A stretch of 23,080 bases of DNA from DATLMR01 sp035634255 (GTDB taxonomy: Bacteria > Acidobacteriota > Blastocatellia > UBA7656). Positions 1 to 7,229 of this stretch are shown one piece after another. Where the stretch lies: contig DASQDI010000016.1 of the NCBI GenBank assembly GCA_035634255.1, forward strand, positions 1 to 23,080. The letters are read 5' to 3'. Within the stretch, counting starts at the first letter, position 1; the number at the start of each line of letters is the position of its first letter. The translations under genes were made by a program, and so were the position numbers. The notes below the pieces were generated by a model. The model was not told where the DNA came from, did not search any database, and saw only the letters and a list, made by a program, of their open reading frames with translations.

Positions 1-2
1 AT

Positions 3-1169
3 CAGTCGAATCAGTTCGCGTTGGAGATGAAGGACCGTATAGGAAAGGCCTTGCGGCAGTCCGCGCAGGCCGCCTTCGCGCGCGGAGACATGGCGCAGGC
101 CCAGGATACTTACCTGGTCCTGGTGGAAAATTTCCCCGAAGACGAAGATTCGCGGGCCGCCTTGTTAAGAGTGGAGAGCCAGCTTTCTTCGCGCAAGGGA
201 GAGATAAATGACCTTTTGACCAGGGCTCAGGAGGCGTACCGCGCGGGGAATCTGGTGGAGCCTGCACGGACGAGCGCTTACTATTACTCCAAACAGGCGC
301 TAGCAATCGATAAGCAGAACGGGCAGGCGCGAGCCATAAGGAGCCAGATAAGAGATAGGCTTGTCTCCGCGGCCGAGCAGTCGCTTTCCAGGGGCGATGA
401 CGAAAACGCAGTCAGACAATTCGAGCAGGTACTTCTATACTTCCCCGAAGAGAGAGAAGCGCGGGTCAAACTCCGCGAGATCAACTCGAAAAAAGAGGCG
501 GAACTTACGGCTGCTAATGACGCGGCGCTCCGCCGTGATCAGGGACTCACGGATTTTAGAAACGATAGGTTTACGGAAGCTATCCCCCACCTCCTGTTCG
601 CTATGGTAAATGGGCGGGGCACTACTGAAGTTGTGTTCGCTCTCGCCAGGTCCTACCAGATGCGCGGCCAGCTCGGAGAAGCTACTCAGTACTACATGCG
701 GCTCAAGCCTTCCGACGGCGAGGCGTACCGCTCGGCGATAGCCGCTCTCGGCGACATCGCGGTTCAACGCGGGGACTCGGCGACGGCCCTTCAGAGGTTC
801 AAAGAGGCCAGGTCTCTCGGCGGCAGCACCATGTTTTCCATCGACCTTCTCGACGACCGGATAGCTCGCATTGAAAAACGCCAGCAGGAGAAAGCCGCCG
901 CGCCGATCCCGGTGACCATACAGGTCAAACACCTGCACGGCAGCCTTCGCGGGTCGTGCTCCGGAACCCTCGCGGTCGATTCGACCGGCGTCCGCTACGA
1001 TGGGAGCGAGGACCAGTATTCTTTCAACGTGCTCGGGACGCATGTAGGCATATCGAAAGACGAGATGACCGTTCAGGGCGGGGGCAGGAGCTACAAGTTC
1101 AAAGTCTCGCGCTCCGATGCCGAGCGCTTCAGAGACGCTCTCAACCGTTACCAGCTCCATAATAAATAA
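3..1169 (+). CDS. TPR-repeat protein with C-terminal PH-like domain (5' partial)
   Basis: The reading frame is open to the left edge, with in-frame codons before the first TTG/ATG at 21-29, so the true start is probably outside the window. About 380 residues are visible. The first ~290 are helical and rich in TPR-like units (for example AFARGDMAQAQDTYLVLVEN and AVRQFEQVLLYFPEEREARV), which are protein-protein interaction scaffolds. After a linker near EKAAAPIPV comes a beta-rich stretch of ~80 residues (LHGSLRGSCSGTLAVDSTGV through ERFRDALNRYQ) that looks like a bacterial PH/GRAM-type domain. No catalytic motif is visible. The missing N-terminus could hold a kinase or membrane domain, which would change the function. 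The coding call is secure; the PH-like label is a judgement from pattern. Confidence 0.8.
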   Translation, partial: QSNQFALEMKDRIGKALRQSAQAAFARGDMAQAQDTYLVLVENFPEDEDSRAALLRVESQLSSRKGEINDLLTRAQEAYRAGNLVEPARTSAYYYSKQALAIDKQNGQARAIRSQIRDRLVSAAEQSLSRGDDENAVRQFEQVLLYFPEEREARVKLREINSKKEAELTAANDAALRRDQGLTDFRNDRFTEAIPHLLFAMVNGRGTTEVVFALARSYQMRGQLGEATQYYMRLKPSDGEAYRSAIAALGDIAVQRGDSATALQRFKEARSLGGSTMFSIDLLDDRIARIEKRQQEKAAAPIPVTIQVKHLHGSLRGSCSGTLAVDSTGVRYDGSEDQYSFNVLGTHVGISKDEMTVQGGGRSYKFKVSRSDAERFRDALNRYQLHNK

Positions 1170-1237
1170 TTAATGAAACGGGCCGCCTCAATCCCTACCG
1201 ACCGCCGGCTTTCTTCGTGAGTACCCCGCACGGGGAA

Positions 1238-1265
1238 TTGACTCGTTGATTTTTTAGTTTATAGT
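1238..1265 (+). promoter_or_regulatory. sigma70-type promoter for the exported protein gene at 1351
   Basis: TTGACT (1238-1243) and TATAGT (1260-1265) are separated by 16 bp, close to the vegetative consensus. The stretch is AT-rich in an otherwise GC-rich region. A short inverted repeat, GTCAC (1273-1277) and GTGAC (1286-1290), sits at the expected transcription start and could be an operator or a 5' hairpin. This leaves a leader of about 80 nt. Confidence 0.6.
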
Positions 1266-1350
1266 TACGGCTGTCACATTTGCTGGTGACTGATGAACAG
1301 AAGAGAAAAGACGTTTCAAGCTTCCATATACCTTGAACAAACATGCCCCT

Positions 1351-1932
1351 ATGAAAGTGTCAGTGATTCTACTACTGGCTCTGGCCCTGTACCCTTCGCC
1401 CGGATTGTCGCGACAGGTCGGGCCTTCACCCATCGGAATCGGCGGCTCAATCCCCGATTTCGTGATGATCTCCCCGCCGTTCGGCCAGAGCGATGTCGTC
1501 ACGGAGAAGGACGGCCTTGAGGCTGTGTCCCTATCTTCCCGCCCCGATCAGATCATCGTCCGGCTCGAAAACACAAACCGATCTTCGACCTCATCAGCCC
1601 GGTTGAGAATATGGATTCGCACTAACACCTATTACAAAGTCGAAGCGTCGCTCCTGGCCGACGCGCCGGAAGCCTCCGTCATGCTTTCGCCGGTAACAGC
1701 ACGCCCCACCGGGCCGGGCGTGGTCGCTTCCGCGCTCAACCTCTTCGCGGCCTCATCGGGGCGGGCTCAAATCACGACGCAGCCTAATAAGATAGCCGCG
1801 GGCGCTCGAATATCCAGAGGCGCGATCTCGTCGGCCAGTAATGCTATCGAGCTGGTTTTGAACGTGGAGGTCGAGCAGAAATCGGCCGCGGCAAAGCCCG
1901 TCGATATTCTCTTCAGAATCGAGCCGGCCTGA
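1351..1932 (+). CDS. small exported protein of unknown function
   Basis: The chosen ATG at 1351 gives a clear signal peptide (MKVSVILLLALALYPSPGLS, then RQ), so the protein is exported. An in-frame TTG at 1333 would only add six residues before it. The mature part (~170 residues) is predicted beta-rich, with alternating patterns such as DQIIVRLENTN, RLRIWIRTNTYYKVEASLLA and AIELVLNVEVEQ. It has no cysteines and no recognisable catalytic motif, and resembles a structural or pilin-like periplasmic or surface protein. I do not recognise the family. Its own promoter lies at 1238-1265, and it converges on the HD-domain gene with a 26-bp gap between stop codons. Confidence 0.75.
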   Translation: MKVSVILLLALALYPSPGLSRQVGPSPIGIGGSIPDFVMISPPFGQSDVVTEKDGLEAVSLSSRPDQIIVRLENTNRSSTSSARLRIWIRTNTYYKVEASLLADAPEASVMLSPVTARPTGPGVVASALNLFAASSGRAQITTQPNKIAAGARISRGAISSASNAIELVLNVEVEQKSAAAKPVDILFRIEPA

Positions 1933-1961
1933 TGCGGCGAAGAGCCGAGGCCGCGCCATCA
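1930..1961. other. hairpin spanning two convergent stop codons
   Basis: TGATG (1930-1934) pairs with CATCA (1957-1961), and CGGC (1935-1938) with GCCG (1950-1953), with a 3-nt bulge and an 11-nt loop. The arms include the TGA of the plus-strand gene and the TGA of the minus-strand HD gene. There is no T-run on either side, so it is at best a weak bidirectional terminator. Confidence 0.3.
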
Positions 1962-3272
1962 GGTTGTGGGGCCGGGCTCGGACGAATGGAAGAACTCGGC
2001 GATCAGGCTGTTCATGCTTTCGAGTACTTCGGCGGGGAAGCAGACTCGATCTATCTCGTACCCGCGCATCCCGCGAACCACCTCTGATACTTCGCTGATC
2101 TCGCGGATCACGGGCCGAGGCCCCGGAGTCTCGGTGTAGATCAAGCTCTTCGGGTCGACTCCGACCGGAGAGTAGTAGCCGTAATAAGGCACGTCGCCCG
2201 CCCGGTCGGTTATCAGGTAATACTCCGGGTCGAAGCCCGCCTCCGAAACTACCTCCCGCGCGCGCGCCCAGAACTCTCCGGGCTGTTCCATCGGAAATTC
2301 AAGGTCGGCGGCTTTGAACAGCTTTCTGTCTATAAACCTCTTCGCCAGGTCGGACAGGATGGGGTCGCTGTCGTGCGACCACCTTTTGACGTGAAAAGTG
2401 ATGTCCGTATCATCCATCTGCAGGTACTCGTCCGTCGTGACCTCCTCCCCGGTCAGCATCTTCTCGAACCCGGAGCCCGGCATGCGGAACTCCAGGCGGC
2501 CCTGCGCGATCAGGTCGCGCGCGCGCTTGAGGGCCGTGACCAGAACGGCCTCGGCGGACCGCAGGGTGCGGTGGAAATAGACCTGGCGGAACATGTAGTA
2601 GCGCGCCTGAAGGTATTCCTCGACGGCGTAGAGACCCTTCGACTCCACGTAAACGCGGTCCGATTCCTCGTCTATCTTGAGCGCGTGCAGGACCCATTCG
2701 AGGTCGTATATCCCGTACTTCGCGCCCGTCATAAGGCTGTCGCGGAGCAGGTAATCCATCCGGTCGCAATCGAGCTGCGACGACACGAGCTGGGAGATGT
2801 AAGAGGCACGGTAACTTCTCTGGTAAACCGAGGCCAGCTTTTCGGGCAGGGATGAGTCGAAGCTTTTGAGTGTCTGATTTACTTCGGTCCCTTCATCGAG
2901 AATGATCCGCCGCGTCCAGTCCTCATGGTGGAAATGGAAGACCTTCTCCATCACGTGCGAAAAGGGGCCATGCCCGAGGTCGTGCAGCAAAGCGCCCGCG
3001 CGCCCGCACACGCGGGCCTCGCCGCTGATTTCGTGGCGCGCGGCGAGCAGATTCAGGGCGCGCGTCATCAGGTGCATCACGCCCAGAGAATGCGTGAACC
3101 GGCTGTGCTCCGCGCCCTGGTAAGTGAACAGGGCGAGCCCGAGCTGCTTGATGCGTCGGAGCCTCTGGAACTCCGAGGAGTCGACCAGATCGACTATGAG
3201 CTTGTCATCAGAGATGGATTCGTCCAGGGATATGATGTTGTGCAGAGGGTCGCGATAATTTCTTTGAGCCAA
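1959..3272 (-). CDS. HD-domain phosphohydrolase (COG1078, dGTPase-like)
   Basis: A 437-residue protein of the HD-superfamily phosphohydrolases related to dNTP triphosphohydrolases. The opening YRDPLHNIISLD is the usual start of the family. Metal-binding residues are visible as H61 in SRFTHSLGVMHL, the H97-D98 pair in ALLHDLGHGPFSH, and the family signature SQLDCDRMDYLLRDS (165-179). The likely reaction is metal-dependent phosphohydrolysis of a nucleotide; the substrate cannot be read from sequence. Start is TTG at 3272, with AGGG about 6 nt upstream and the family N-terminus immediately following. No membrane segment or signal peptide, so cytoplasmic. It lies 145 bp downstream of tRNA-Arg on the same strand but is separated from it by a terminator, so it needs its own promoter, which I could not pick out. 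Confidence 0.93.
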   Translation of the reverse strand: MAQRNYRDPLHNIISLDESISDDKLIVDLVDSSEFQRLRRIKQLGLALFTYQGAEHSRFTHSLGVMHLMTRALNLLAARHEISGEARVCGRAGALLHDLGHGPFSHVMEKVFHFHHEDWTRRIILDEGTEVNQTLKSFDSSLPEKLASVYQRSYRASYISQLVSSQLDCDRMDYLLRDSLMTGAKYGIYDLEWVLHALKIDEESDRVYVESKGLYAVEEYLQARYYMFRQVYFHRTLRSAEAVLVTALKRARDLIAQGRLEFRMPGSGFEKMLTGEEVTTDEYLQMDDTDITFHVKRWSHDSDPILSDLAKRFIDRKLFKAADLEFPMEQPGEFWARAREVVSEAGFDPEYYLITDRAGDVPYYGYYSPVGVDPKSLIYTETPGPRPVIREISEVSEVVRGMRGYEIDRVCFPAEVLESMNSLIAEFFHSSEPGPTT

Positions 3273-3303
3273 CTTGAACCCTGTCGAGACGGAAAATGAA
3301 AAT

Positions 3304-3342
3304 CAAAAAGGGGAGAAAGCTGGTTTTAATAGCCTCTCCCCT
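3304..3342 (-). terminator. rho-independent terminator of tRNA-Arg
   Basis: Read on the minus strand, an 8-bp stem AGGGGAGA/TCTCCCCT (3335-3342 with 3309-3316), extended by an inner GCT/AGC pairing, is followed directly by a run of five T (3309-3305). On the plus strand there is no T-run after the stem, so the direction is clear. It closes the tRNA unit and separates it from the HD gene. Confidence 0.8.
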
Positions 3343-3416
3343 CCGGGTTGCCGTCGAATCTCCAATTTAACCCGTCAGAAGATTCTACAATCCGTGCAGC
3401 CTGTCGATATTTCAAG

Positions 3417-3490
3417 TGCGCCCGGCACGACTCGAACGTGCGACCCCCTGATTCGTAGTCAGGTACTCTATCCAGCTGAGCTACGGGCGC
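3417..3490 (-). tRNA. tRNA-Arg (anticodon ACG)
   Basis: A 74-nt cloverleaf on minus. The acceptor stem GCGCCCG (3490-3484) pairs with CGGGCGC (3424-3418), with discriminator A at 3417. The D-arm begins GCTCAGCTGGATAGAG. The anticodon arm is CCTGA-CTACGAA-TCAGG with anticodon ACG at 3456-3454. The T-arm is GCACG-TTCGAGT-CGTGC. CCA is not encoded. The A34 is normally deaminated to inosine by TadA to read CGN codons. Confidence 0.97.
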
Positions 3491-3491
3491 A

Positions 3492-3517
3492 AACGCTTCA
3501 CAGTCAACTAAAGCGTT
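3492..3517 (-). repeat. inverted repeat in the tRNA-Arg 5' leader
   Basis: AACGCTT (3492-3498) and AAGCGTT (3511-3517) form a 7-bp stem with a 12-nt loop. It ends two bases before the tRNA 5' end, so the primary transcript would carry a hairpin directly in front of the RNase P cleavage site. Confidence 0.55.
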
Positions 3518-3533
3518 GTTTTGTCAAAGAGGC

Positions 3534-3563
3534 ATTATCGCAAAGGGGTTGAAAAATTGTCAA
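3534..3563 (-). promoter_or_regulatory. consensus promoter of tRNA-Arg
   Basis: On the minus strand a perfect -35 TTGACA (3563-3558) and -10 GATAAT (3539-3534) are separated by 18 bp, placing the start about 37 nt before the tRNA. The -35 lies in an inverted repeat GGTTGA/TCAACC (3547-3552 and 3560-3565 on plus), a possible binding site. Confidence 0.8.
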
Positions 3564-3629
3564 CCGAGCGCGCATGGGTCCGGGCGCTCAGGTTGCGCCG
3601 GGTGCGGAGGCGGTGTTAGAAAATCTCTG

Positions 3630-4307
3630 ATGAGAGACGATCAGATGGCCGACGCCGTTGAAAGCGTCCCTTACGTCATACAGAACTTGAAGGCCGTTTA
3701 CGGAGTCCCCGAGTGCGAGAGGGGGCTCGACCCGCTCGACGTGTTGATAGAGACCATACTCTCTCAATCGACTACGAACGTGAACAGCCAGCGCGCTTTC
3801 GAAAGCCTGAAACGCCGCTTCCCCTCATGGGAGCAGGCGAGGCGTGCGCGCGCCTCTTCAATCGAGGCGGCCATAAGGTCGGGAGGGCTCGCCCGGCAGA
3901 AATCGGTCAGGATAAAGAACCTGCTCAACGAGATTCATGCGCGGCTCGGCTCTCTGGACCTTTCCTTCCTTCACACTTCGCCTCTGGAAGAGGCCGCCGG
4001 TTTTCTCGCGAGTTTCAAAGGCGTCGGGCCGAAGACCGTCGCCTGCACTCTGCTGTTCGCCTGCGACCGCCCAGTCTTCCCGATAGACACGCACATCTTT
4101 CGGATATCGCGCCGCCTCGGGCTCATCCCTGAAAGATGCTCGGACGAAGAGGCCCATCAAACGATGGCCGAAATTATCCCCCCGAGCCGTTACTACGAAG
4201 TCCACGTCAACCTGATCAGGCACGGGCGTAAAGTGTGCCGCCCTTCGAATCCTTCATGCGAGCAGTGCTGCCTCATAGACTACTGCCGCTATTATGAAAA
4301 ACTCTGA
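3630..4307 (+). CDS. nth: endonuclease III-type DNA glycosylase/AP lyase
   Basis: A 225-residue base-excision-repair enzyme that removes oxidised pyrimidines and nicks the abasic site. The helix-hairpin-helix reads FKGVGPKTVACTLLF, with the catalytic Lys at K135, followed by PIDTHIFRISRRLGL with catalytic Asp D153. A C-terminal [4Fe-4S] loop has the exact spacing C203-X6-C210-X2-C213-X5-C219. The start ATG at 3630 gives the family length; the longer frame from 3516 would begin beside the tRNA promoter and adds a low-complexity tail unlike the family. ATG 3645 is an alternative. Residues around LIETILSQSTTNVNSQRAF match the usual helix near the N-terminus. The dusB gene follows after 63 bp in the same direction. 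Confidence 0.95.
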   Translation: MRDDQMADAVESVPYVIQNLKAVYGVPECERGLDPLDVLIETILSQSTTNVNSQRAFESLKRRFPSWEQARRARASSIEAAIRSGGLARQKSVRIKNLLNEIHARLGSLDLSFLHTSPLEEAAGFLASFKGVGPKTVACTLLFACDRPVFPIDTHIFRISRRLGLIPERCSDEEAHQTMAEIIPPSRYYEVHVNLIRHGRKVCRPSNPSCEQCCLIDYCRYYEKL

Positions 4308-4370
4308 ACCTTGGCTCCCGGTTTTACTCGTGTTCTCGCGGGTCGGGGCTCTGTGGTAAACTTTTCCGTT

Positions 4371-5462
4371 ATGAAAACTGTCGGAGAGCTTTACATAGAC
4401 AGCATCAGGATAAGCCCGAACCTGGTGCTAGCGCCGATGGCGGGGGTGACCGATTCATCCTTTCGCCGCCTCATCAAGGAACTTGGAGGGGTGGGCCTTA
4501 TCGTGACCGAGTTCATCTCCGTCGAAGGGCTCACGCGAGGCAATATGACCACGCACCGCATGATGAAGTTCCTCCCCGAAGAGCGCCCTCTGTCCATCCA
4601 GATCTTCGGGCACGACGAAGAACGCATGGCGATGGCGGCCGAGATAATCGAAGAAGTAGGCGCGGACATAGTCGACATCAACTGCGGCTGCCCGGCGAAG
4701 AAAGTCGTTAAGGGCGGGGGCGGCTCGTCCCTCCTGCGCGACCTCCCTCAGCTTGAAAAGATACTGCGCCGCGTGCGCCGCTCGGTCTCGATCCCCCTGA
4801 CGATGAAGATTCGCACCGGGTGGGACGATTCTTCCATCAACGCGGTCGAGGTCGGGAAGCTGGTCGAAGATTGCGGGGCGAATATGATCGCCATTCACGG
4901 CCGCACCCGCATGCAGGGGTACAGCGGCAAAGCGAACTGGGACGTGATCGCCGACGTTAAGCGCTCGGTGAAGATTCCGGTCGTCGGTTGCGGGGACGTG
5001 GTCACGCCGGAACAGGCCATCCAGAGGCTTGATGAGACAGGGGTCGACGCCGTCATGATCGGCCGGGGCGCTATCGCGAACCCATGGATATTCCGCCAGA
5101 CGTCCGAGTTAATGCGCGGAGAAGCCATCTATGAGCCCCCCCTGTCGGAGAAGCAGAGAGTGCTGCACCGCTACTACGAGCTGCTTCACGACGAGATGTC
5201 CGAAAAGGGGCTGTGTGGCAAGTTGAAACAGATGTGCGGGTACTTCACTCACGGGCTGCCCGGCGGCGCTCGCCTGCGCGAGCGCGTCTTCCACTCTCAG
5301 ACAATCTCGGAAATATTCGATAAGGTTGATGAGTACTTCGCCACTATGATAGAGCACGGAGTCCCGCCCGAGGCCCTGCTCTCCAAAGAGAACGGAGAGT
5401 CCGCCGTGCTCAAACAGCCTCGCGACCCGAAGTGCCTGCAGTTCACTCTCACCGCCGGGTGA
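4371..5462 (+). CDS. dusB: tRNA-dihydrouridine synthase, DusB type
   Basis: A 363-residue FMN-dependent TIM-barrel enzyme that reduces uridine to dihydrouridine in the tRNA D-loop region. Family motifs in order are: LAPMAGVTDSSFRRL (20-34), the catalytic cysteine C107 in DINCGCPAKKVV, FMN-contacting MKIRTGW (145-151, K146), HGRTR (176-180), and GCGDV...MIGRGAIANPW (206-239). The C-terminal helical domain (LHRYYELLHDEM onward) is the tRNA-binding part. ATG 4371 is chosen because the family N-terminus begins there; an earlier in-frame start at 4311 adds 20 unrelated residues. The final residues overlap the convergent P1-family peptidase gene by 14 bp. Confidence 0.94.
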   Translation: MKTVGELYIDSIRISPNLVLAPMAGVTDSSFRRLIKELGGVGLIVTEFISVEGLTRGNMTTHRMMKFLPEERPLSIQIFGHDEERMAMAAEIIEEVGADIVDINCGCPAKKVVKGGGGSSLLRDLPQLEKILRRVRRSVSIPLTMKIRTGWDDSSINAVEVGKLVEDCGANMIAIHGRTRMQGYSGKANWDVIADVKRSVKIPVVGCGDVVTPEQAIQRLDETGVDAVMIGRGAIANPWIFRQTSELMRGEAIYEPPLSEKQRVLHRYYELLHDEMSEKGLCGKLKQMCGYFTHGLPGGARLRERVFHSQTISEIFDKVDEYFATMIEHGVPPEALLSKENGESAVLKQPRDPKCLQFTLTAG

Positions 5463-6471
5463 TCGCCGCTCGCGCCGCGCGGGCGATGGCCGTGGCGACA
5501 AGCCCCGCCGCCACCGTCCCTATCGTGGTAATGTCGGCCTCGATTCCCCCGGTCGATAAAGCGAAGATCGTGTCGCCATCAAACATCGTGTGAATGGGCC
5601 TGATGGACCGGGCCATTCCGTCATGCGCCATCGACGCGACCTTGCGCGCCTGCGGTTTTGTCAGGGCCGCGTCTGTGGCGATGATCGCGAGCGTCGTGCT
5701 CTCTATACCCGAAGGATGGCTCGCGGCCGGTTCAACAGTCGGGCTCAAAGCCGGCCCCTCCGCGAGCGTGCGCGCGATGTCGAGCCACCCGCGCCCGTTC
5801 GGAGATCGCGCCCCCGCCAGTATCCGCCCCGTTTCAGGATCGACCACGTCTCCGAACGCATTGACTACCACGAGCGCCCCGACGCAAGCGCCGCCCGGAA
5901 TCTTCGCCGATGCCGTCCCCACGCCGCCGGGCGAAGCGTTCCCCGGCCCGAGCAGCTTGCCTATGCTTGCGCCCGCGCCCACCCCCACCTGCCCTTCGCG
6001 CAACGGAGCGCGCGAGGCATTCTCGCATGCGCAGTATCCCATCCGAGCGTCCGGCCTCGTGCTGGCATCGCCGACGGCCAGGTCGAAGATGACCGCGGCC
6101 GGGACGATGGGCACGCGCGCCACGCGCGCATCGAACCCCACGCCTCGCTCTTCGAGAAAGCGCATCACTCCGCACGCCGCGTCGAGCCCGAAGGCCGAGC
6201 CCCCCGAAAGCACGACCGCGTGGACTCTCTCGACCAGGGAGCCCGGCTCAAGCAGGTCAGTCTCTCGCGTCCCCGGCGCGCTCCCTCGCACGTCGACTCC
6301 CGCTACGGCTCCCTCGTCGCCGCACAGGACGACCGTGCACCCGGTTCTGGCTTCCTGATCGTCGGCATGCCCGGCGCTTATTCCGGGAACGTCGGTGATA
6401 GACCCCTGCGAGCCCGAAGAGCGTGCCCCCGCCGACACGCGGCGGCGAGCCTGACCGGGTAATTTCTTCAT
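5449..6471 (-). CDS. P1/DmpA-family N-terminal-nucleophile aminopeptidase
   Basis: A 340-residue protein of the DmpA/NylC/BapA family (peptidase family P1, formerly S58), which self-cleaves to expose an N-terminal Ser/Thr and hydrolyses N-terminal residues, beta-amino acids or cyclic amides. Visible motifs: ITDVPGISAGHA (25-36), VVLSGGSAFGLDAA (86-99), VGVGAGASIGKLLG (162-175), GGVGTASAKIPGGACVGALV (182-201). ESTTLAIIATDAAL (257-270) sits where the autocleavage junction lies, so T259 or T260 is the probable nucleophile. The closing HDGMARSIRPIHTMFDGDTI (283-302) is also typical. ATG 6471 is chosen because AGGA stands 5 nt upstream; the longer frame to 6669 would overlap the divergent gene. 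No signal peptide. Exact substrate unknown. Confidence 0.9.
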   Translation of the reverse strand: MKKLPGQARRRVSAGARSSGSQGSITDVPGISAGHADDQEARTGCTVVLCGDEGAVAGVDVRGSAPGTRETDLLEPGSLVERVHAVVLSGGSAFGLDAACGVMRFLEERGVGFDARVARVPIVPAAVIFDLAVGDASTRPDARMGYCACENASRAPLREGQVGVGAGASIGKLLGPGNASPGGVGTASAKIPGGACVGALVVVNAFGDVVDPETGRILAGARSPNGRGWLDIARTLAEGPALSPTVEPAASHPSGIESTTLAIIATDAALTKPQARKVASMAHDGMARSIRPIHTMFDGDTIFALSTGGIEADITTIGTVAAGLVATAIARAARAAITRR

Positions 6472-6508
6472 ACCTGTCCTATGGTCGGTCATCCCGACGT
6501 ATGTTATC

Positions 6509-6536
6509 GGATCGTAAACCTCTTTTCTAACGATCC
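6509..6536. repeat. operator-like inverted repeat upstream of the P1 peptidase
   Basis: GGATCGT (6509-6515) and ACGATCC (6530-6536) are perfect 7-bp inverted arms with centres 21 bp apart, two helical turns. It sits in the 166-bp divergent region between the peptidase and the exported-protein gene at 6638. I found no convincing promoter hexamers there, so its regulatory role is unproven. Confidence 0.45.
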
Positions 6537-6637
6537 GGGTCTTTAATTCTACCGGCATAAAAATTGCGAAAGAGAAAAGTCGTGATTGGCAACGTATACG
6601 AGTCGCCGGACCTTTAACGGCCTTTGGAGCGGATGAT

Positions 6638-7063
6638 ATGAAGCCCGATAGACTGAAGACCCTTTTCACGGTGTTGATGCTTACCGCGATGTTTTGCGTT
6701 CAGGCCGAGGCCCAGAAATTACGGCCCGCGATTAAAAACAAGGCCGCGAGCGCCCCGAAGCGCACCTACGAGCCTGTCGTTTTGGGGCGGTCTCACAGCT
6801 TCGTGATCGAAGGCCGCATCGCCGCGGCGGGCAGGGGCCGGATAGAGATCAAGACGGCGCTCGGATCGCGTTATCAATTCGAGGCCGATGACCAGACCAT
6901 GTACCTGCAATCAGGCGGGCTCGTCTCGATCTCGACCCTGCCCGACGTGAGCCTGAGATTTAGCGACCTGCGCGCCGCAGACCGCGTCGAGATAGTGGCG
7001 GAGCGCGAAGGGCAGAGGAGCATCGCGAAGATAGTTACGAGAATAGGGGGCGGAGGTAAATAG
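6638..7063 (+). CDS. small exported DUF5666-like protein
   Basis: A 141-residue protein with a signal peptide (LKTLFTVLMLTAMFCVQAEA, cleavage probably before QKLRP), so exported. The mature domain runs SFVIEGRIAAAGRGRIEIKT, GSRYQFEADDQTMYL, then FSDLRAADRVEIVAE and SIAKIVTRI. This order, with a central D-L-x-x-x-D-x-V element, resembles small OB-like beta-barrels of the DUF5666 type; that is a pattern match only. ATG 6638 has GGAG about 8 nt upstream (TTTGGAGCGGATGATATG). It is followed 19 nt later by the first copy of the 33-bp direct repeat. No enzymatic residues stand out. Confidence 0.75.
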   Translation: MKPDRLKTLFTVLMLTAMFCVQAEAQKLRPAIKNKAASAPKRTYEPVVLGRSHSFVIEGRIAAAGRGRIEIKTALGSRYQFEADDQTMYLQSGGLVSISTLPDVSLRFSDLRAADRVEIVAEREGQRSIAKIVTRIGGGGK

Positions 7064-7082
7064 GTAACGGGGTCCGCGCCCC

Positions 7083-7115
7083 CGTTCATCATTCGAAGCC
7101 CGCTTCATAGAATCC
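7083..7115 (+). repeat. 33-bp direct repeat, copy 1
   Basis: Matches 10027-10059 at 32 of 33 positions (the difference is G/A at 7110/10054). It contains a small perfect inverted repeat GAAGC-CC-GCTTC. Weaker similarity continues for about 12 bases on the left (CCGCGCCCC against CCGCGCTC), and none on the right. It begins 19 nt after a stop codon. Confidence 0.85.
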
Positions 7116-7160
7116 CCATGACTTGATCACAGGTCCGGGTAGCTTTACTGATCCTTGCCC

Positions 7161-7190
7161 TTGTTGTGTCAATCCAAAGGCGTTTATAAT
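7161..7190 (+). promoter_or_regulatory. promoter for the V4R sensor gene
   Basis: A perfect -10 TATAAT (7185-7190) is preceded at 18 bp by TTGTTG (7161-7166). The start of transcription would be near 7197, giving a leader of ~33 nt before the ATG at 7230. It lies downstream of the direct repeat copy. Confidence 0.6.
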
Positions 7191-7229
7191 CCGAAGTCTC
7201 CAGTCTGAAATTTCTAGCCGGATTTAAAT

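Noticed and set aside
1224..1235. CCCCG-CA-CGGGG hairpin as terminator of the TPR gene.
   Set aside because: The loop is only 2 nt and the T-run is about 15 nt away; that T-rich part belongs to the promoter at 1238-1265.
3516..3629. N-terminal extension of endonuclease III from an upstream start.
   Set aside because: It adds 38 residues with no family similarity and would place the start beside the divergent tRNA promoter; ATG 3630 fits the family length.
5590..6462. Long plus-strand frames antisense to the P1-family peptidase.
   Set aside because: Arg- and Pro-rich translations without motifs, fully covered by a gene with strong family signatures on the other strand.
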